53,563 nucleotides of DNA from Pseudomonadota bacterium (GTDB lineage: Bacteria; Pseudomonadota; Alphaproteobacteria; Rhizobiales; Beijerinckiaceae): contig JAJXWB010000024.1 of the NCBI GenBank assembly GCA_021781815.1, positions 1-53,563 on the forward strand. Direction: 5' to 3'. Below, in pieces: positions 25,448 to 35,372 of the stretch; the first letter of the stretch is position 1, and every line of letters starts with the position of its first letter. The notes under the pieces are model-generated. The model searched no databases and was not told the DNA's origin. It saw only the letters and a program-made list of their open reading frames with translations. A program made the translations under genes and the position numbers.

Positions 25448-26695
25448 TCAGGACCGATAGTCGCCGTTGATCGCGACATATTCCTTGGTGAGGTCGCAGG
25501 TCCACACCTTGGCGGCGCCTGCGCCGAGACCGAGATCGACGCGGATGTCGATCTCCGGCCGCTTCATCACGGCCGAGGCCGCAGCCTCGTCGTAATTAGG
25601 GTCCCGCAGGCCCTTGTGGGCGACCCGCACATCGCCGAACCAGATTGCAAGCTTGTCGCGCTCGGCCCTTTCGCCGGCCTTGCCGACAGCCATGACGACG
25701 CGGCCCCAGTTCGCGTCCTCCCCTGCGACGGCGGTCTTGACCAGCGGCGAATTGGCGATGGAAAGCGCTATTCTTTTCGCCGCTTTCGCGCTGTCGGCGC
25801 CGGTCACCTCGACGCCGACGAATTTTCGCGCGCCCTCGCCGTCGCGCACGACCTGGTGGGCGAGATCAAGCAGCACAGCTTCAAGCGCCCGCTTGAACGA
25901 GGCGAGCCGGCGGTCGTTCGCCGCAGCGATCCTTGGCGCGCCGCGCGCCGCCGCGGCGCCGGTCGCAAACAACAAGAGCGTATCGGATGTCGAGGTGTCG
26001 CTGTCGACAGTGATCGCGTTGAACGAGCCTTGCACGGATTTTGACAGCATCGATTGCAGCGCCGGGGCGGAGATCGGCGCGTCGGTGAAGACGAAGGACA
26101 GCATGGTCGCCATGTCCGGCGCGATCATGCCGGCGCCTTTGGCGATGCCGGATATCCGCACCTGCGAGCCGCCGATGTCCGCGGTCGCCGTTGCGACCTT
26201 GGGGAAGGTGTCGGTCGTCATGATGGCGCGGGCGGCGTCGAGCCAGGCCTCGCCCCTCGCGTCGGCCGCGAGGGCGTCGAGCACGGCGTCGAATTTCGAG
26301 GCGTCGAGCGGTTCGCCGATCACGCCGGTCGAGGCCATGAAGATTTCGTGCTCCTTCACGCCCGCCGCGCGCGCAGCGATTTTCGCGGCGAGTTTCACGG
26401 CGTCGGCGCCGACCTTGCCAGTGAAGGCGTTGGCGTTTCCGGAATTGACGAGCAGCGCGCGCGCCTTGCCGGACTTCAGTTTCGAGCGGCACCAGTCGAC
26501 CGGGGCCGAGGGGCATCTGGATTTGGTGAAGACGCCGGCGACGGTTGTTCCCTTGTCGAGGAGAGCCATCATCACGTCGGTGCGGCCCCTGTAGCGGACG
26601 CCCGCTTCGCCGCTTGCAAAACGCACGCCTTCGATCGCGGGCATGTCCGGAAAGGTCTTCGGCGCGAGTGGTGAGAGCGGGGCGTCGTGGGCCAT
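25448..26695 (-). CDS. argJ: Bifunctional glutamate N-acetyltransferase / amino-acid acetyltransferase ArgJ
   Basis: A 415-residue ornithine acetyltransferase, which moves acetyl from N-acetylornithine to glutamate in the cyclic arginine pathway. The self-cleavage site [14 protein letters not shown] contains the nucleophilic Thr197; the precursor splits just before it. Other family motifs are [19 protein letters not shown] and [10 protein letters not shown]. The ATG at 26695 has GAGG 6 nt upstream and starts [12 protein letters not shown]; 15 extra residues are possible from the upstream frame. It is divergent from the solute-binding-protein gene. Confidence 0.97.
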   Translation of the reverse strand: MAHDAPLSPLAPKTFPDMPAIEGVRFASGEAGVRYRGRTDVMMALLDKGTTVAGVFTKSRCPSAPVDWCRSKLKSGKARALLVNSGNANAFTGKVGADAVKLAAKIAARAAGVKEHEIFMASTGVIGEPLDASKFDAVLDALAADARGEAWLDAARAIMTTDTFPKVATATADIGGSQVRISGIAKGAGMIAPDMATMLSFVFTDAPISAPALQSMLSKSVQGSFNAITVDSDTSTSDTLLLFATGAAAARGAPRIAAANDRRLASFKRALEAVLLDLAHQVVRDGEGARKFVGVEVTGADSAKAAKRIALSIANSPLVKTAVAGEDANWGRVVMAVGKAGERAERDKLAIWFGDVRVAHKGLRDPNYDEAAASAVMKRPEIDIRVDLGLGAGAAKVWTCDLTKEYVAINGDYRS

Positions 26696-26875
26696 GGCGT
26701 TCCTCGTTGGACGCGAGGGATTTGCCGGCCGAATCAGCAAGGCGTCAAGGCGTCGGATCCGCGCGGCCGGACCATGCGGAATTCGCGCTTGTCACGATCG
26801 AGCTTTCACATGACGGTGCAACCGGTTGCGCGGACAGGTTCCCAAGCCGACGAACTGCGCGCAGGGAGGACACAG

Positions 26876-28090
26876 ATGAAAAAACTGATCCGCAGCGTGG
26901 CCGCGCTGCTGGCGATGGCGGCGGCCGGCGCGGCGCAGGCGCAGATCGCCAGGGAAGTCGTGATCGCCAATCTCAACGACAAGAGCTCGGTATTTTCGGA
27001 CGCGGGCGGGATCGGCGGCGTCGTCGCCGCCCAGCTCGCAATCGACGACATGGGCGGCAAGGTGCGCGGCCAGCCGATCCGTCTGCTTGGCCCCGACCAT
27101 CAGAACAAGCTCGACGTCGGCGTGTCGCTGGCGCGCCAGCTTTACGACCAGCAGGGCGTCGACGCGATCTTCGATATCGGCAATTCCGCGATCTCGCTCG
27201 CGGTGCAGGAAATAGCCCGGGAGCGCGGCAAGGTGCTGGTTCATGTCGGCTCCGCGACGGCGGACGTGTTCGGCAAGGCCTGCGCCCCGACAGCCGCGAT
27301 GTGGCTCTACGACACCTATTCGCTCGCCCAGGGCATCGCGAAGTCGATCGTCGCGCAGGGCGGCGACAGTTGGTTCTTCGTGACCGCCGACTACGCCTTC
27401 GGCCACGCGATGGAGGCGGAGGTGTCCAAGATCGTCAAGGAAGCCGGTGGCAAGGTTCTGGGCTCGGTCAGGCATCCGGTCGGGACGATGGACTTCTCGT
27501 CCTTTCTGCTTCAGGCGCAGGCGTCTGGCGCAAAGGTGATCGCGCTCGCCAACGCCTCGGGCGACACCGTCACCAGCATCAAGCAGGCGCGCGAGTTCAA
27601 GATCGGCGAGGGCGACCAGAAGCTCGCCGTGCTGATCTTCTATCTGACGTCGGTGCATGCGCTCGGGCCGGAGGCGACGCAGGGCGTGCAGTATCTGACC
27701 GACTATTACTGGGATCGCGACGACGCCAGCCGCGCCTTCGGCAAGCGTTTCGCCGAGAGGAGCGGCGGCAAGATGCCGACGCAGGCGCAGGCCGGCGTTT
27801 ACAGCGCCGTGAAGCATTATCTGCGGGCGGTCGAGGCAGCCAACAGCGTCGACGGCCTGACCGTGATGCGCAAGATGAAGGAAATTCCCGTCGACGACTT
27901 CTTCGCGCCCGGCGCCAGGGTGCGGGCGGACGGCCGCCTGATGAACGGTTACTGGCTCGCCGAGGTGAAGAAGCCGGCGGATGTGAAGCAGGGCTGGGAT
28001 CTGCTGACGATCAAGGGCCGCGTGAAGGCGGAAGACGTGATGCGACCGATCGCCGACGGCGGCTGCACGCATCTCGATCCGCCGCAGTAG
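26876..28090 (+). CDS. Branched-chain amino acid-type ABC transporter solute-binding protein
   Basis: A 404-residue periplasmic binding protein of the LivJ/LivK class. The signal peptide MKKLIRSVAALLAMAAAGAAQA is followed by the mature start QIAREVVIANLNDKSS. Type I periplasmic-binding-fold motifs are clear: VVAAQLAIDDMGGK, VDAIFDIGNSAISLAVQEIA, DSWFFVTADYAFGHAM, and ALANASGDTVTSIKQA. AGGGAGG precedes the ATG at 26876. No permease or ATPase genes lie next to it, so the transporter partner is elsewhere or missing. Ligands of this class range from amino acids to amides and aromatic compounds. Confidence 0.9.
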   Translation: MKKLIRSVAALLAMAAAGAAQAQIAREVVIANLNDKSSVFSDAGGIGGVVAAQLAIDDMGGKVRGQPIRLLGPDHQNKLDVGVSLARQLYDQQGVDAIFDIGNSAISLAVQEIARERGKVLVHVGSATADVFGKACAPTAAMWLYDTYSLAQGIAKSIVAQGGDSWFFVTADYAFGHAMEAEVSKIVKEAGGKVLGSVRHPVGTMDFSSFLLQAQASGAKVIALANASGDTVTSIKQAREFKIGEGDQKLAVLIFYLTSVHALGPEATQGVQYLTDYYWDRDDASRAFGKRFAERSGGKMPTQAQAGVYSAVKHYLRAVEAANSVDGLTVMRKMKEIPVDDFFAPGARVRADGRLMNGYWLAEVKKPADVKQGWDLLTIKGRVKAEDVMRPIADGGCTHLDPPQ

Positions 28091-28109
28091 GCCTGTCCGG
28101 CTGTTCATG

Positions 28110-28137
28110 AAAAAGGCCGCGGGAACGTCCCGCGGCC
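28110..28137 (-). terminator. Intrinsic terminator of the parvulin gene
   Basis: GGCCGCGGGA-ACG-TCCCGCGGCC (28115-28137) forms a 10-bp stem. On the minus strand it is followed by TTTTT (complement of 28110-28114), so it ends the parvulin transcript, 32 nt after its stop codon. On the plus strand no T-run follows. Confidence 0.88.
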
Positions 28138-28169
28138 ATTGCAGGCTGGATGGCGAGCGAAGCGCCGGA

Positions 28170-29042
28170 TTATTTCTTGGGTGCGGCGTCCTTCGCCGCG
28201 GGCGCCGCCTCGGTCTTCGGCGCGGGCTCATCGAAGCGTTCGATCTTTGCCTGGTCGCGCAGCTTCAGGACCGCGTCGCTCTCGGCCTTCTGCATGACGT
28301 AGCGGGCGACCTGGTCGCGGACCTTGTCGAGTTTCGGGAACTCCTTGGTCCGCTTTTCCTCGACCTTGATGACATGCCAGCCGAACTGGCTCTTCACCGG
28401 ATCGGACACCTGGCCGGGCTCAAGCTTGAATGCGGCGTCGGCGAATTCCGGCACCATGCGATCCTTCGTGAACCAGCCGAGATCGCCGCCCTTGGAGCCT
28501 GGATCCTTCGACAATTCGGTGGCCACCTTTGCGAAATCCTCGCCGCCCTTGACGCGCGCCAGCGCCTTCTTCGCCTGATCCTCGGTCTCGACGAGAATAT
28601 GGCGGGCATGGATTTCCGGCTCCGGTTTCTGAGCCTTGGCCACGTCGTCGTAGGCCTTCTGGATCGCCGCGTCTGTCGCGGCGTCCTTCGCCACCTTGCC
28701 GAGATAGGCCTCGGTCAGCAGTTTCTCGCGCATGTAGGCGAGCTTGCGCTCGAAGTCCGGGCCGGTCGCCATTTTCTCGGCCTCGGCCTTCTGCGCGACG
28801 ACGACTGCGACGATCAGGTTGTCGAGCAGCGCGCGATCGCGGTCGGCGCCCTGAAGCTGTTCGGGCAGATTTCCGCCGAGGTCATCGCGCGCGATCGCCA
28901 GATCCGCGTCGGTGATCTCGACTCCATTGACCTTGGCCAGCACCTTCGCGCTGGCGGCCGAAAAACCGCCGGCGGCGGCCAGAACAAAGGCGATTCCGAA
29001 AACGCCGACGCGGCGGCGCAGTCGGACGGCGGTGTTGCGCAT
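28170..29042 (-). CDS. Peptidyl-prolyl cis-trans isomerase, parvulin (PpiC/SurA-like)
   Basis: A 290-residue exported parvulin. After the signal (RRRVGVFGIAFVLAAAGGFSAASA) comes a SurA-N-like helical region (KVNGVEITDADLAIARDDL). The rotamase domain at about 143-235 reads EIHARHILVETEDQAKKAL, then DPGSKGGDLGWFTKDRMVPEF and SQFGWHVIKVEE, matching the parvulin consensus. The tail is Ala/Lys/Pro-rich. It helps fold outer-membrane or secreted proteins. The ATG at 29042 has GGAG 7 nt upstream. It is divergent from secA. Confidence 0.93.
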   Translation of the reverse strand: MRNTAVRLRRRVGVFGIAFVLAAAGGFSAASAKVLAKVNGVEITDADLAIARDDLGGNLPEQLQGADRDRALLDNLIVAVVVAQKAEAEKMATGPDFERKLAYMREKLLTEAYLGKVAKDAATDAAIQKAYDDVAKAQKPEPEIHARHILVETEDQAKKALARVKGGEDFAKVATELSKDPGSKGGDLGWFTKDRMVPEFADAAFKLEPGQVSDPVKSQFGWHVIKVEEKRTKEFPKLDKVRDQVARYVMQKAESDAVLKLRDQAKIERFDEPAPKTEAAPAAKDAAPKK

Positions 29043-29163
29043 TGAGAAACTCCAGGTGGATGAGGGCGGCGAATTCGCCATAACAATGCGAATCGCGCTG
29101 ATGAGGGGAAAATCAGGCATAAGTTCGCCCATTCGCGGGCGCAACGCAATCGGGCCGGCCGCG

Positions 29164-29192
29164 TTGACAAGGCGTGCCCCCCTCCTTATCTC
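29164..29192 (+). promoter_or_regulatory. Candidate promoter of secA
   Basis: A perfect -35 hexamer TTGACA (29164-29169), a 17-bp spacer and TATCTC (29187-29192). Alphaproteobacterial -10 boxes are often loose, so this is plausible. It would give a secA leader of about 130 nt. Confidence 0.55.
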
Positions 29193-29329
29193 TCCCCCGT
29201 CTTTCCCGGGCGTCCCGGCGCAGGTCCGCAGCCGCATCGGCGCCGAGATATTCCCGACAATTGACCTGCCTGCTCCCGGTCGCACCCGCGCGCCCGCGCG
29301 CAGGTTTCGGTCCAAGGGTTCTCGCGCCA

Positions 29330-32137
29330 ATGATCGGCAATTTAGCAAAGAAAATTTTCGGTTCGGCCAATGAGCGACGCCTCAAGACCTATCAGCCAAA
29401 AGTCAAGGCGATCAATGCGCTGGAGGCTGAGATCGCGGCGCTTTCGGACGATCGGCTGCGCGCTCGAACCCAGGACTTCCGCGATCGGATCGCGGCCGGC
29501 GCGGCGCTCGACGACCTGCTGATCCCGGCCTTCGCCACGGTGCGCGAGGCGGCCAAGCGCACGCTTGGACAGCGCCACTTCGATGTACAGCTCATAGGCG
29601 GCATGGTGCTGCATGAAGGCGGCATTTCGGAAATGCGGACCGGGGAGGGCAAGACCCTTGTCGCCACGCTCGCAGTCTACCTGAACGCGCTGACCGGCAA
29701 GGGGGTGCACGTCGTTACGGTCAACGATTACCTCGCCAAGCGCGACTCGGAATGGATGGGCCGCATCTACCGCTTTCTGGGAATGAGCGTCGGCGTCATT
29801 GTGCACGGGCTCGACGACGACGAGCGCAAGGTCGCCTATGCCTGCGACATCACTTATGGGACCAACAACGAATACGGCTTCGATTATCTGCGCGACAACA
29901 TGAAGTACGAGCTGGCGCAGATGACCCAGCGCGGCCATGCCTACGCCATCGTCGACGAGGTCGATTCGATCCTGATCGACGAAGCGCGCACGCCGCTGAT
30001 CATTTCCGGTCCGTCAGAGGACCGCTCCGATCTCTACAATTCGATTGACAAGCTGATCCCGCGGCTCGGCAAGCAGGATTACGACCTCGATGAGAAGCAG
30101 CGCACGACCAACCTCACCGAGGACGGCAACGAGCACATCGAGCAATTGCTGCGCGAAGCCGGCCTTCTGAAGGACGGCTCGCTCTACGAGGCGACGAACG
30201 TGACGCTCGTGCATCACGTCAACCAGGCGCTGCGCGCCCACAAGCTGTTCCAGAGGGACAAGGACTACATCGTCCGCAACGGCGAGGTCGTCATCATCGA
30301 CGAATTCACCGGTCGGATGATGCCCGGACGGCGCTATTCGGAAGGCCTGCACCAGGCGCTCGAGGCCAAGGAGCATGTGCAGGTCCAGCCTGAAAACGTG
30401 ACGCTCGCCTCCATCACGTTCCAGAACTATTTCCGGCTATACGAGAAGCTGGCCGGCATGACGGGCACGGCCTCGACCGAAGCAAACGAATTCGCTGAAA
30501 TCTACAAGCTGGATGTCGTCGAGATTCCGACCAACCGCCCGGTGGCGCGCGCCGACGAGGACGACGAGGTCTATCGGACCGACGCCGAAAAGCTGAAGGC
30601 CATCGTCGGCGAGATCGAGGCGGCCGCAGTCAATCTGCAGCCGATGCTGGTCGGCACGACCTCGATCGAGAAATCGGAGCATCTCGCGGAATTTCTGGTC
30701 AAGAGCGGCTACACGCAGATCGATTTCGAGGACGTCAACGGCCTCGACAATCTGTTGGCGGCGGCGCGTGCGGGCAAGCCGTCGAAAATGTTCGCCGTGC
30801 TGAACGCGCGCTTCCATGAGCAGGAAGCGCATGTGGTGGCTCAGGCGGGCGTGCCCGGCGCGATTACGGTCGCCACCAACATGGCTGGACGCGGCACCGA
30901 CATCCAGCTCGGCGGCAACGCGGATCTGCGCGTCGAGACCGAGTGCGCGGGCCTCGAAGGCGAGGATCGCGCGGCGAAGGAAAAAGAAATCCGCGACGAA
31001 ATCGCACGCTTCAAGGAGCAGGCGATCAAGGCGGGCGGACTCTACATCGTCGGCACCGAGCGCCACGAGAGCCGGCGCATCGACAACCAGTTGCGTGGCC
31101 GAGCAGGACGCCAGGGCGATCCGGGCCGGTCCAAATTCTTCCTGTCGCTCGAAGACGACCTGATGCGCATCTTCGGCTCGGAACGTATGGATTCCATGCT
31201 GACCAAGCTGGGCCTGAAGGACGGCGAGGCGATCATCCACCCCTGGATCAACAAGGCTCTGGAGAAGGCGCAGCAGAAAGTCGAGGCGCGCAACTTCGAT
31301 ATCCGCAAGAACATTCTGAAATTCGACAATGTCATGAACGACCAGCGCAAGGTCGTGTTCGAGCGCCGGCGCGAGATCATGGCGGAGGACTCGGTCGAGG
31401 AAACCGTCACCGAAATGCGCGAGAGCGTGATCGATCGCCTGGTCGAGCGCCACATTCCGCACGACGCCTATGCGGAAGCCTGGGATGTCGAAGGACTGCG
31501 CCAGCAGCTCGAAGGCTTGCTGGCGATCGCGCCGCCCGTCGCCGACTGGGCGAAGGAAGAGGGCATCGCCGACGAGGAAATACTGGAGCGGCTGTCCGGC
31601 GCGGCAGCGGCCGCCTATGCGGAGCGGGTCGAAAAGAACTCACCCGAGGTCATGCGCTACGTCGAGAAGCAGATCGTGCTGCAAGCGCTCGACCATCTCT
31701 GGCGCGAGCATCTCGTCGTGCTCGATCATCTGCGGCAGGTGATCGGCTGGCGCGGATACGCGCAACGCGATCCGCTCAACGAATACAAGTCCGAGGCGCT
31801 CGAACTGTTCAAGGGGCTGATGGACCGCTGGGACGAGATCGTCATCGCGCAATTGATGCGAGTCGAGGTGGCGTTCGAGCCGGGCCCCGAGCAGTTGCCG
31901 CCGATGCAAGCCTCGCACATCGATCCGTCGACAGGCGAGGACGAAATGGCGATCGCCGACATCAACGCGAAGATCGCAGCCGGCGCGCTTGCGCCGCAGG
32001 CGCTGCTGGCGATGGACCCGCCCGTGGTCAATCGCGATCCTGACGATCCTTCGAGCTGGGGCAAGGTTGGCCGCAACGAGCCCTGTCCATGCGGGTCCGG
32101 CAGGAAGTTCAAGCACTGCCACGGCGCGCTGGTCTGA
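29330..32137 (+). CDS. secA: Preprotein translocase ATPase SecA
   Basis: A 935-residue motor ATPase that drives proteins through SecYEG. Walker A is MRTGEGKT at 102-109. The DEAD-like domain, preprotein-binding region and helicase motifs ([11 protein letters not shown]-like [10 protein letters not shown], and [25 protein letters not shown] spread over the C-terminal ATPase domain) are conserved. The C-terminal zinc/SecB-binding motif [13 protein letters not shown] starts at residue 919. The ATG at 29330 begins [12 protein letters not shown], as in the family. PriA is encoded 75 nt downstream. Confidence 0.98.
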   Translation: MIGNLAKKIFGSANERRLKTYQPKVKAINALEAEIAALSDDRLRARTQDFRDRIAAGAALDDLLIPAFATVREAAKRTLGQRHFDVQLIGGMVLHEGGISEMRTGEGKTLVATLAVYLNALTGKGVHVVTVNDYLAKRDSEWMGRIYRFLGMSVGVIVHGLDDDERKVAYACDITYGTNNEYGFDYLRDNMKYELAQMTQRGHAYAIVDEVDSILIDEARTPLIISGPSEDRSDLYNSIDKLIPRLGKQDYDLDEKQRTTNLTEDGNEHIEQLLREAGLLKDGSLYEATNVTLVHHVNQALRAHKLFQRDKDYIVRNGEVVIIDEFTGRMMPGRRYSEGLHQALEAKEHVQVQPENVTLASITFQNYFRLYEKLAGMTGTASTEANEFAEIYKLDVVEIPTNRPVARADEDDEVYRTDAEKLKAIVGEIEAAAVNLQPMLVGTTSIEKSEHLAEFLVKSGYTQIDFEDVNGLDNLLAAARAGKPSKMFAVLNARFHEQEAHVVAQAGVPGAITVATNMAGRGTDIQLGGNADLRVETECAGLEGEDRAAKEKEIRDEIARFKEQAIKAGGLYIVGTERHESRRIDNQLRGRAGRQGDPGRSKFFLSLEDDLMRIFGSERMDSMLTKLGLKDGEAIIHPWINKALEKAQQKVEARNFDIRKNILKFDNVMNDQRKVVFERRREIMAEDSVEETVTEMRESVIDRLVERHIPHDAYAEAWDVEGLRQQLEGLLAIAPPVADWAKEEGIADEEILERLSGAAAAAYAERVEKNSPEVMRYVEKQIVLQALDHLWREHLVVLDHLRQVIGWRGYAQRDPLNEYKSEALELFKGLMDRWDEIVIAQLMRVEVAFEPGPEQLPPMQASHIDPSTGEDEMAIADINAKIAAGALAPQALLAMDPPVVNRDPDDPSSWGKVGRNEPCPCGSGRKFKHCHGALV

Positions 32138-32212
32138 ATCGATCGGACCGGCCGGTTACGTCCTGGTCGCCCGATCTGTCGGCGCCCTTGCCTGCCATGC
32201 TAAGCAGCGGAC

Positions 32213-34474
32213 ATGAGCAGGGGCGACGATCCGCATGCAAGGACGACCAGCGACGCGCCACCCATGCGCGCGGCCGACGTCGTCGCGCCGGTGGCCGTCG
32301 ACACCGCCTATTCCTACCGAATCCCCGCGGGTCTCGATCTCCATCCCGGCGACATTGTCGACATTCCGCTTGGAACCCGCGAGACGACGGGCGTCGTCTG
32401 GAGCGTCCGCGCCACGCCGTCGGCGTCCAATCTCAAGTCGATCGTAGGCAAGCGCGACCTGCCGCGACTGAAACCGGAGCTCCTGCGGTTCGTCGACTGG
32501 GTCGCCAACTGGACGCTCGCTCCGCGCGGCATGGCGCTGCGCATGGCGATTCGCGCGGCGGGGGAATTCGGCCCCGACCCCGTTCGCCTCGGTTATCGTG
32601 CAACCGGCGGCGCGCCGGAACGCATCACGCCGGCGCGCGCGCGTGTGCTGCAGGTCGCCGCCGACGGATTGGCGCATATGAAATCGGCCCTGGCGGAAGC
32701 CGCCGCCTGTTCGGCCAGCGTCGTTGATTCGCTGGTCGATTGCGGCGCGCTCGAAGCGGTTGTCCTGCCGATTGATCCTGTCGCCCTGCCGCCCGATCCC
32801 GATTTTGCGGCGCCGGCGCTTGGGCCTGAGCAGGCGCAGGCGGCGCAGGCTCTGGCCGGCGCCGTGACGGCGCGCGCGTCCGGCGCAACCTTGCTCGAAG
32901 GCGTCACCGGCTCCGGCAAGACCGAAGTCTATTTCGAGGCGATCGCGGCCGCGCTGCGGGGCGGCGGCCAGGCGCTGATCCTGATGCCCGAAATCGCGCT
33001 CACAGCGCAGTTTCTCGACCGGTTTGCGGCGCGGTTCGGCGCGCGCCCGGCAGAGTGGCATTCGGGCGTGGCGCAGCGCAAGCGCGCCCGCATCTGGGCG
33101 GGCGTCGCCGCCGGCGACGTGAAGGTGGTCGCCGGCGCGCGCTCGGCGCTGTTTCTTCCCTTTGCCGACCTGCGCGCGATCGTCGTCGACGAGGAGCACG
33201 AGGCCGCCTACAAGCAGGAGGACGGCGTTTCGTATCACGCGCGGGACATGGCGGTCGTGCGCGGGCGAATCGATCGGGCGGCGGTGGCGCTCGTCTCCGC
33301 CACGCCCTCGATCGAGACGCGCTTCAACGCCGAGCAGGGGCGTTACGGCTGGCTGCGTCTCGGCGCTCGTCACGGCGGTCGCGCGCTGCCCGATCTCGCC
33401 GCGATCGACATGCGCCGCGCCGGGCCCGCGCGCGGCGCATGGATTTCGCCGGCGCTCACCGAGGCCGTGGCGCAGACGGTCGAGCAGGGCGAGCAGGCGC
33501 TGCTGTTCCTCAACCGGCGCGGCTATGCGCCGCTGACGCTCTGCCGTGCCTGCGGCCATCGCTTTCAATGCCCGAACTGCACGGCCTGGCTGGTGGAGCA
33601 CCGCTTTCGCCGCGCGCTGGTCTGCCACCATTGCGGCCATGTCGAGCGACGGCCGGACGCATGTCCGGAATGCGAGGCAGTCGATTCGCTCACCGCCTGC
33701 GGGCCGGGCGTGGAGAGGCTGGCCGAAGAGGTCGCCACCCTGTTTCCCGACGCGCGGACGCTGACGCTGTCATCGGATTTTCCCGGCGGTTCCGAACGCT
33801 TGCGGCGGGAGATCGAACAAATCGCCGATGGCGCGTTCGACATCGTCATCGGCACGCAACTGGTGGCGAAGGGACACAACTTCCCGCAACTGACGCTGGT
33901 CGGCGCGATCGACGCCGACGTCGGCCTTGCGAGCGGCGATCCGCGGGCGGCCGAACGCACGTTCCAGTTGCTGCAGCAGGTGACGGGACGCGCCGGGCGC
34001 GGCGAGCGACCCGGCCGCGGTCTCGTGCAAACCTGGCAGCCCGACCACCCCGTTCTTCGCGCGCTGATTTCCGGCGATCAGGAAAAATTCTACGCGGAAG
34101 AAACCGAAGCCCGGCGCGTCGCCAACCTGCCGCCGTTCTCGCGGCTGGCGGCGATCGTCGTGTCGGGAACGGACCGCGCGGCGGCCGAAGCGCATGCGCG
34201 CGCGCTGGCGCGGGCCGCCGCCGGCCTGCCGGACGGCGCGCGCTACCGGATCGCGCCGGCCGGCGGGATTCCGGCGCAGTACGAGATCGTGGTGCTCGGC
34301 CCGGCCGAAGCGCCGATCGCCATGATGCGCGGACGGCATCGATTTCGCCTGCTGGTTCGCGCGCCCAGGTCGGCCGATCTGCAAGAGTTCTTGCGCGCCA
34401 TGCTGGCGGCTGGACCCAGGCCGCGCGGCAATGTCCGAGCGGCCGTGGACGTCGACCCCATGAGTTTTCTCTAG
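32213..34474 (+). CDS. priA: Primosomal protein N' (replication restart helicase PriA)
   Basis: A 753-residue 3'-to-5' DNA helicase that reloads the replisome at stalled forks. The N-terminal 3'-end-binding domain is followed by Walker A GVTGSGKT at 230-237 and DEEH at 326-329. Eight zinc-ligand cysteines are present (444, 447, 453, 456, 471, 474, 484, 487), forming the paired CxxC insertion. GTQLVAKGHNFP and QQVTGRAGRGERPG are motifs V and VI. The ATG at 32213 is the first in frame. It lies downstream of secA and could share a transcript with it. Confidence 0.97.
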   Translation: MSRGDDPHARTTSDAPPMRAADVVAPVAVDTAYSYRIPAGLDLHPGDIVDIPLGTRETTGVVWSVRATPSASNLKSIVGKRDLPRLKPELLRFVDWVANWTLAPRGMALRMAIRAAGEFGPDPVRLGYRATGGAPERITPARARVLQVAADGLAHMKSALAEAAACSASVVDSLVDCGALEAVVLPIDPVALPPDPDFAAPALGPEQAQAAQALAGAVTARASGATLLEGVTGSGKTEVYFEAIAAALRGGGQALILMPEIALTAQFLDRFAARFGARPAEWHSGVAQRKRARIWAGVAAGDVKVVAGARSALFLPFADLRAIVVDEEHEAAYKQEDGVSYHARDMAVVRGRIDRAAVALVSATPSIETRFNAEQGRYGWLRLGARHGGRALPDLAAIDMRRAGPARGAWISPALTEAVAQTVEQGEQALLFLNRRGYAPLTLCRACGHRFQCPNCTAWLVEHRFRRALVCHHCGHVERRPDACPECEAVDSLTACGPGVERLAEEVATLFPDARTLTLSSDFPGGSERLRREIEQIADGAFDIVIGTQLVAKGHNFPQLTLVGAIDADVGLASGDPRAAERTFQLLQQVTGRAGRGERPGRGLVQTWQPDHPVLRALISGDQEKFYAEETEARRVANLPPFSRLAAIVVSGTDRAAAEAHARALARAAAGLPDGARYRIAPAGGIPAQYEIVVLGPAEAPIAMMRGRHRFRLLVRAPRSADLQEFLRAMLAAGPRPRGNVRAAVDVDPMSFL

Positions 34475-34534
34475 CGAACTTGGAGGGGCGTCGCCGCGTG
34501 CGCCGGGAGCAACCGCCATCCAGGGCGTTGGCCG

Positions 34535-34915
34535 TTATTTCGGAAAGCACGCCTGGGCGGAGGCGGTCATGGCCGGCGCGCCGATCGAGGCCAGGAAATT
34601 TGCAGTCGCCAGGCTGGCGGTCACCTGATTGCCACAGGTCGCCTGAGTATAGACGAAGGCGGCAGGCGCGACCGTCAGCCCGTAGACTTTCGATGCGGCG
34701 TAGGTCGTGATTGACGTCGCATTCGCGCAATTCGTCGGATTGTACGTGGCGCATCGCGCCGCCAGTTCGGCGCCGTGCTGCAATGAGAACTCGATCCAAA
34801 GCCAGATCGCCACTTGCGCGATCCCGGCTATCAGCAGCAGAAGCGGCGCCGCGACGATTGCGAATTCGATGACGCTCGATCCATTCTCGTCGCATGCGAA
34901 GCGTCGTCGTTTCAT
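34535..34915 (-). CDS. TadE-like pseudopilin/pilus-assembly protein
   Basis: A 126-residue protein with the TadE signature: a short basic N-terminus, DENGSSVIEFAIVAAPLLLLIAG, then a single membrane span and LQHGAELAARCATY. The Gly-Ser-x-x-I-E-F stretch resembles the prepilin-like processing site of TadE/TadF. The ATG overlaps the stop of the preceding gene by 4 nt. It is the last of three minus-strand pseudopilin-like genes. Two cysteines in the C-terminal part may form a disulfide. Confidence 0.82.
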   Translation of the reverse strand: MKRRRFACDENGSSVIEFAIVAAPLLLLIAGIAQVAIWLWIEFSLQHGAELAARCATYNPTNCANATSITTYAASKVYGLTVAPAAFVYTQATCGNQVTASLATANFLASIGAPAMTASAQACFPK

Positions 34916-35367
34916 TGGATTCGCACGATCGAGGTTGCGTTCAGGCTGCTCGGGTAGTTGAACAGCGGGGTATTGAAAACGGGCGTAAAGATCGCGGCGG
35001 CCTGGACCATTGCGTACAGGCCCGGGTTTAAGGTCGAATTCGGGCATGGCGTGGATGCGTTCGAAACGACCGTGATGGCGGTATCGGTAGCGCAGCCGTA
35101 GAATTCCGATGGTCCGGGAGTCGCAGACACGACATTGGCCCGCGTTGCGGTTGTCACCGCCGTCGAGATCTGCGTCGCATCGAACCCGTTGCGAAAGGCG
35201 TAACCTGCGCCCGCTTCGGCGGCGTAATTCGCCTGCATCGACAACCGGACCATGTTGCCCACATCGACGACCCCGAGCGTGCAAACGGACATCAAGCCGC
35301 CGATGGCGCCGAATTCGATTGCGGCCGAGCCGCTTCGATCGCGAAGGAGTTTGAAAAAGCGCTTCAT
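34912..35367 (-). CDS. TadE/TadF-like pilus-assembly protein
   Basis: A 151-residue protein. LLRDRSGSAAIEFGAIGGLMSVCTLGVVDVG is the TadE-like head, cited here only in part (SGSAAIEFGA at 12-21). QANYAAEAGAGYAF follows, as is usual in the family. The remainder has four cysteines and is probably extracytoplasmic. It begins 5 nt after the end of the TadG-like gene and overlaps the next gene by 4 nt, so the three form a tight operon. Confidence 0.8.
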   Translation of the reverse strand: MKRFFKLLRDRSGSAAIEFGAIGGLMSVCTLGVVDVGNMVRLSMQANYAAEAGAGYAFRNGFDATQISTAVTTATRANVVSATPGPSEFYGCATDTAITVVSNASTPCPNSTLNPGLYAMVQAAAIFTPVFNTPLFNYPSSLNATSIVRIQ

Positions 35368-35372
35368 GGCAG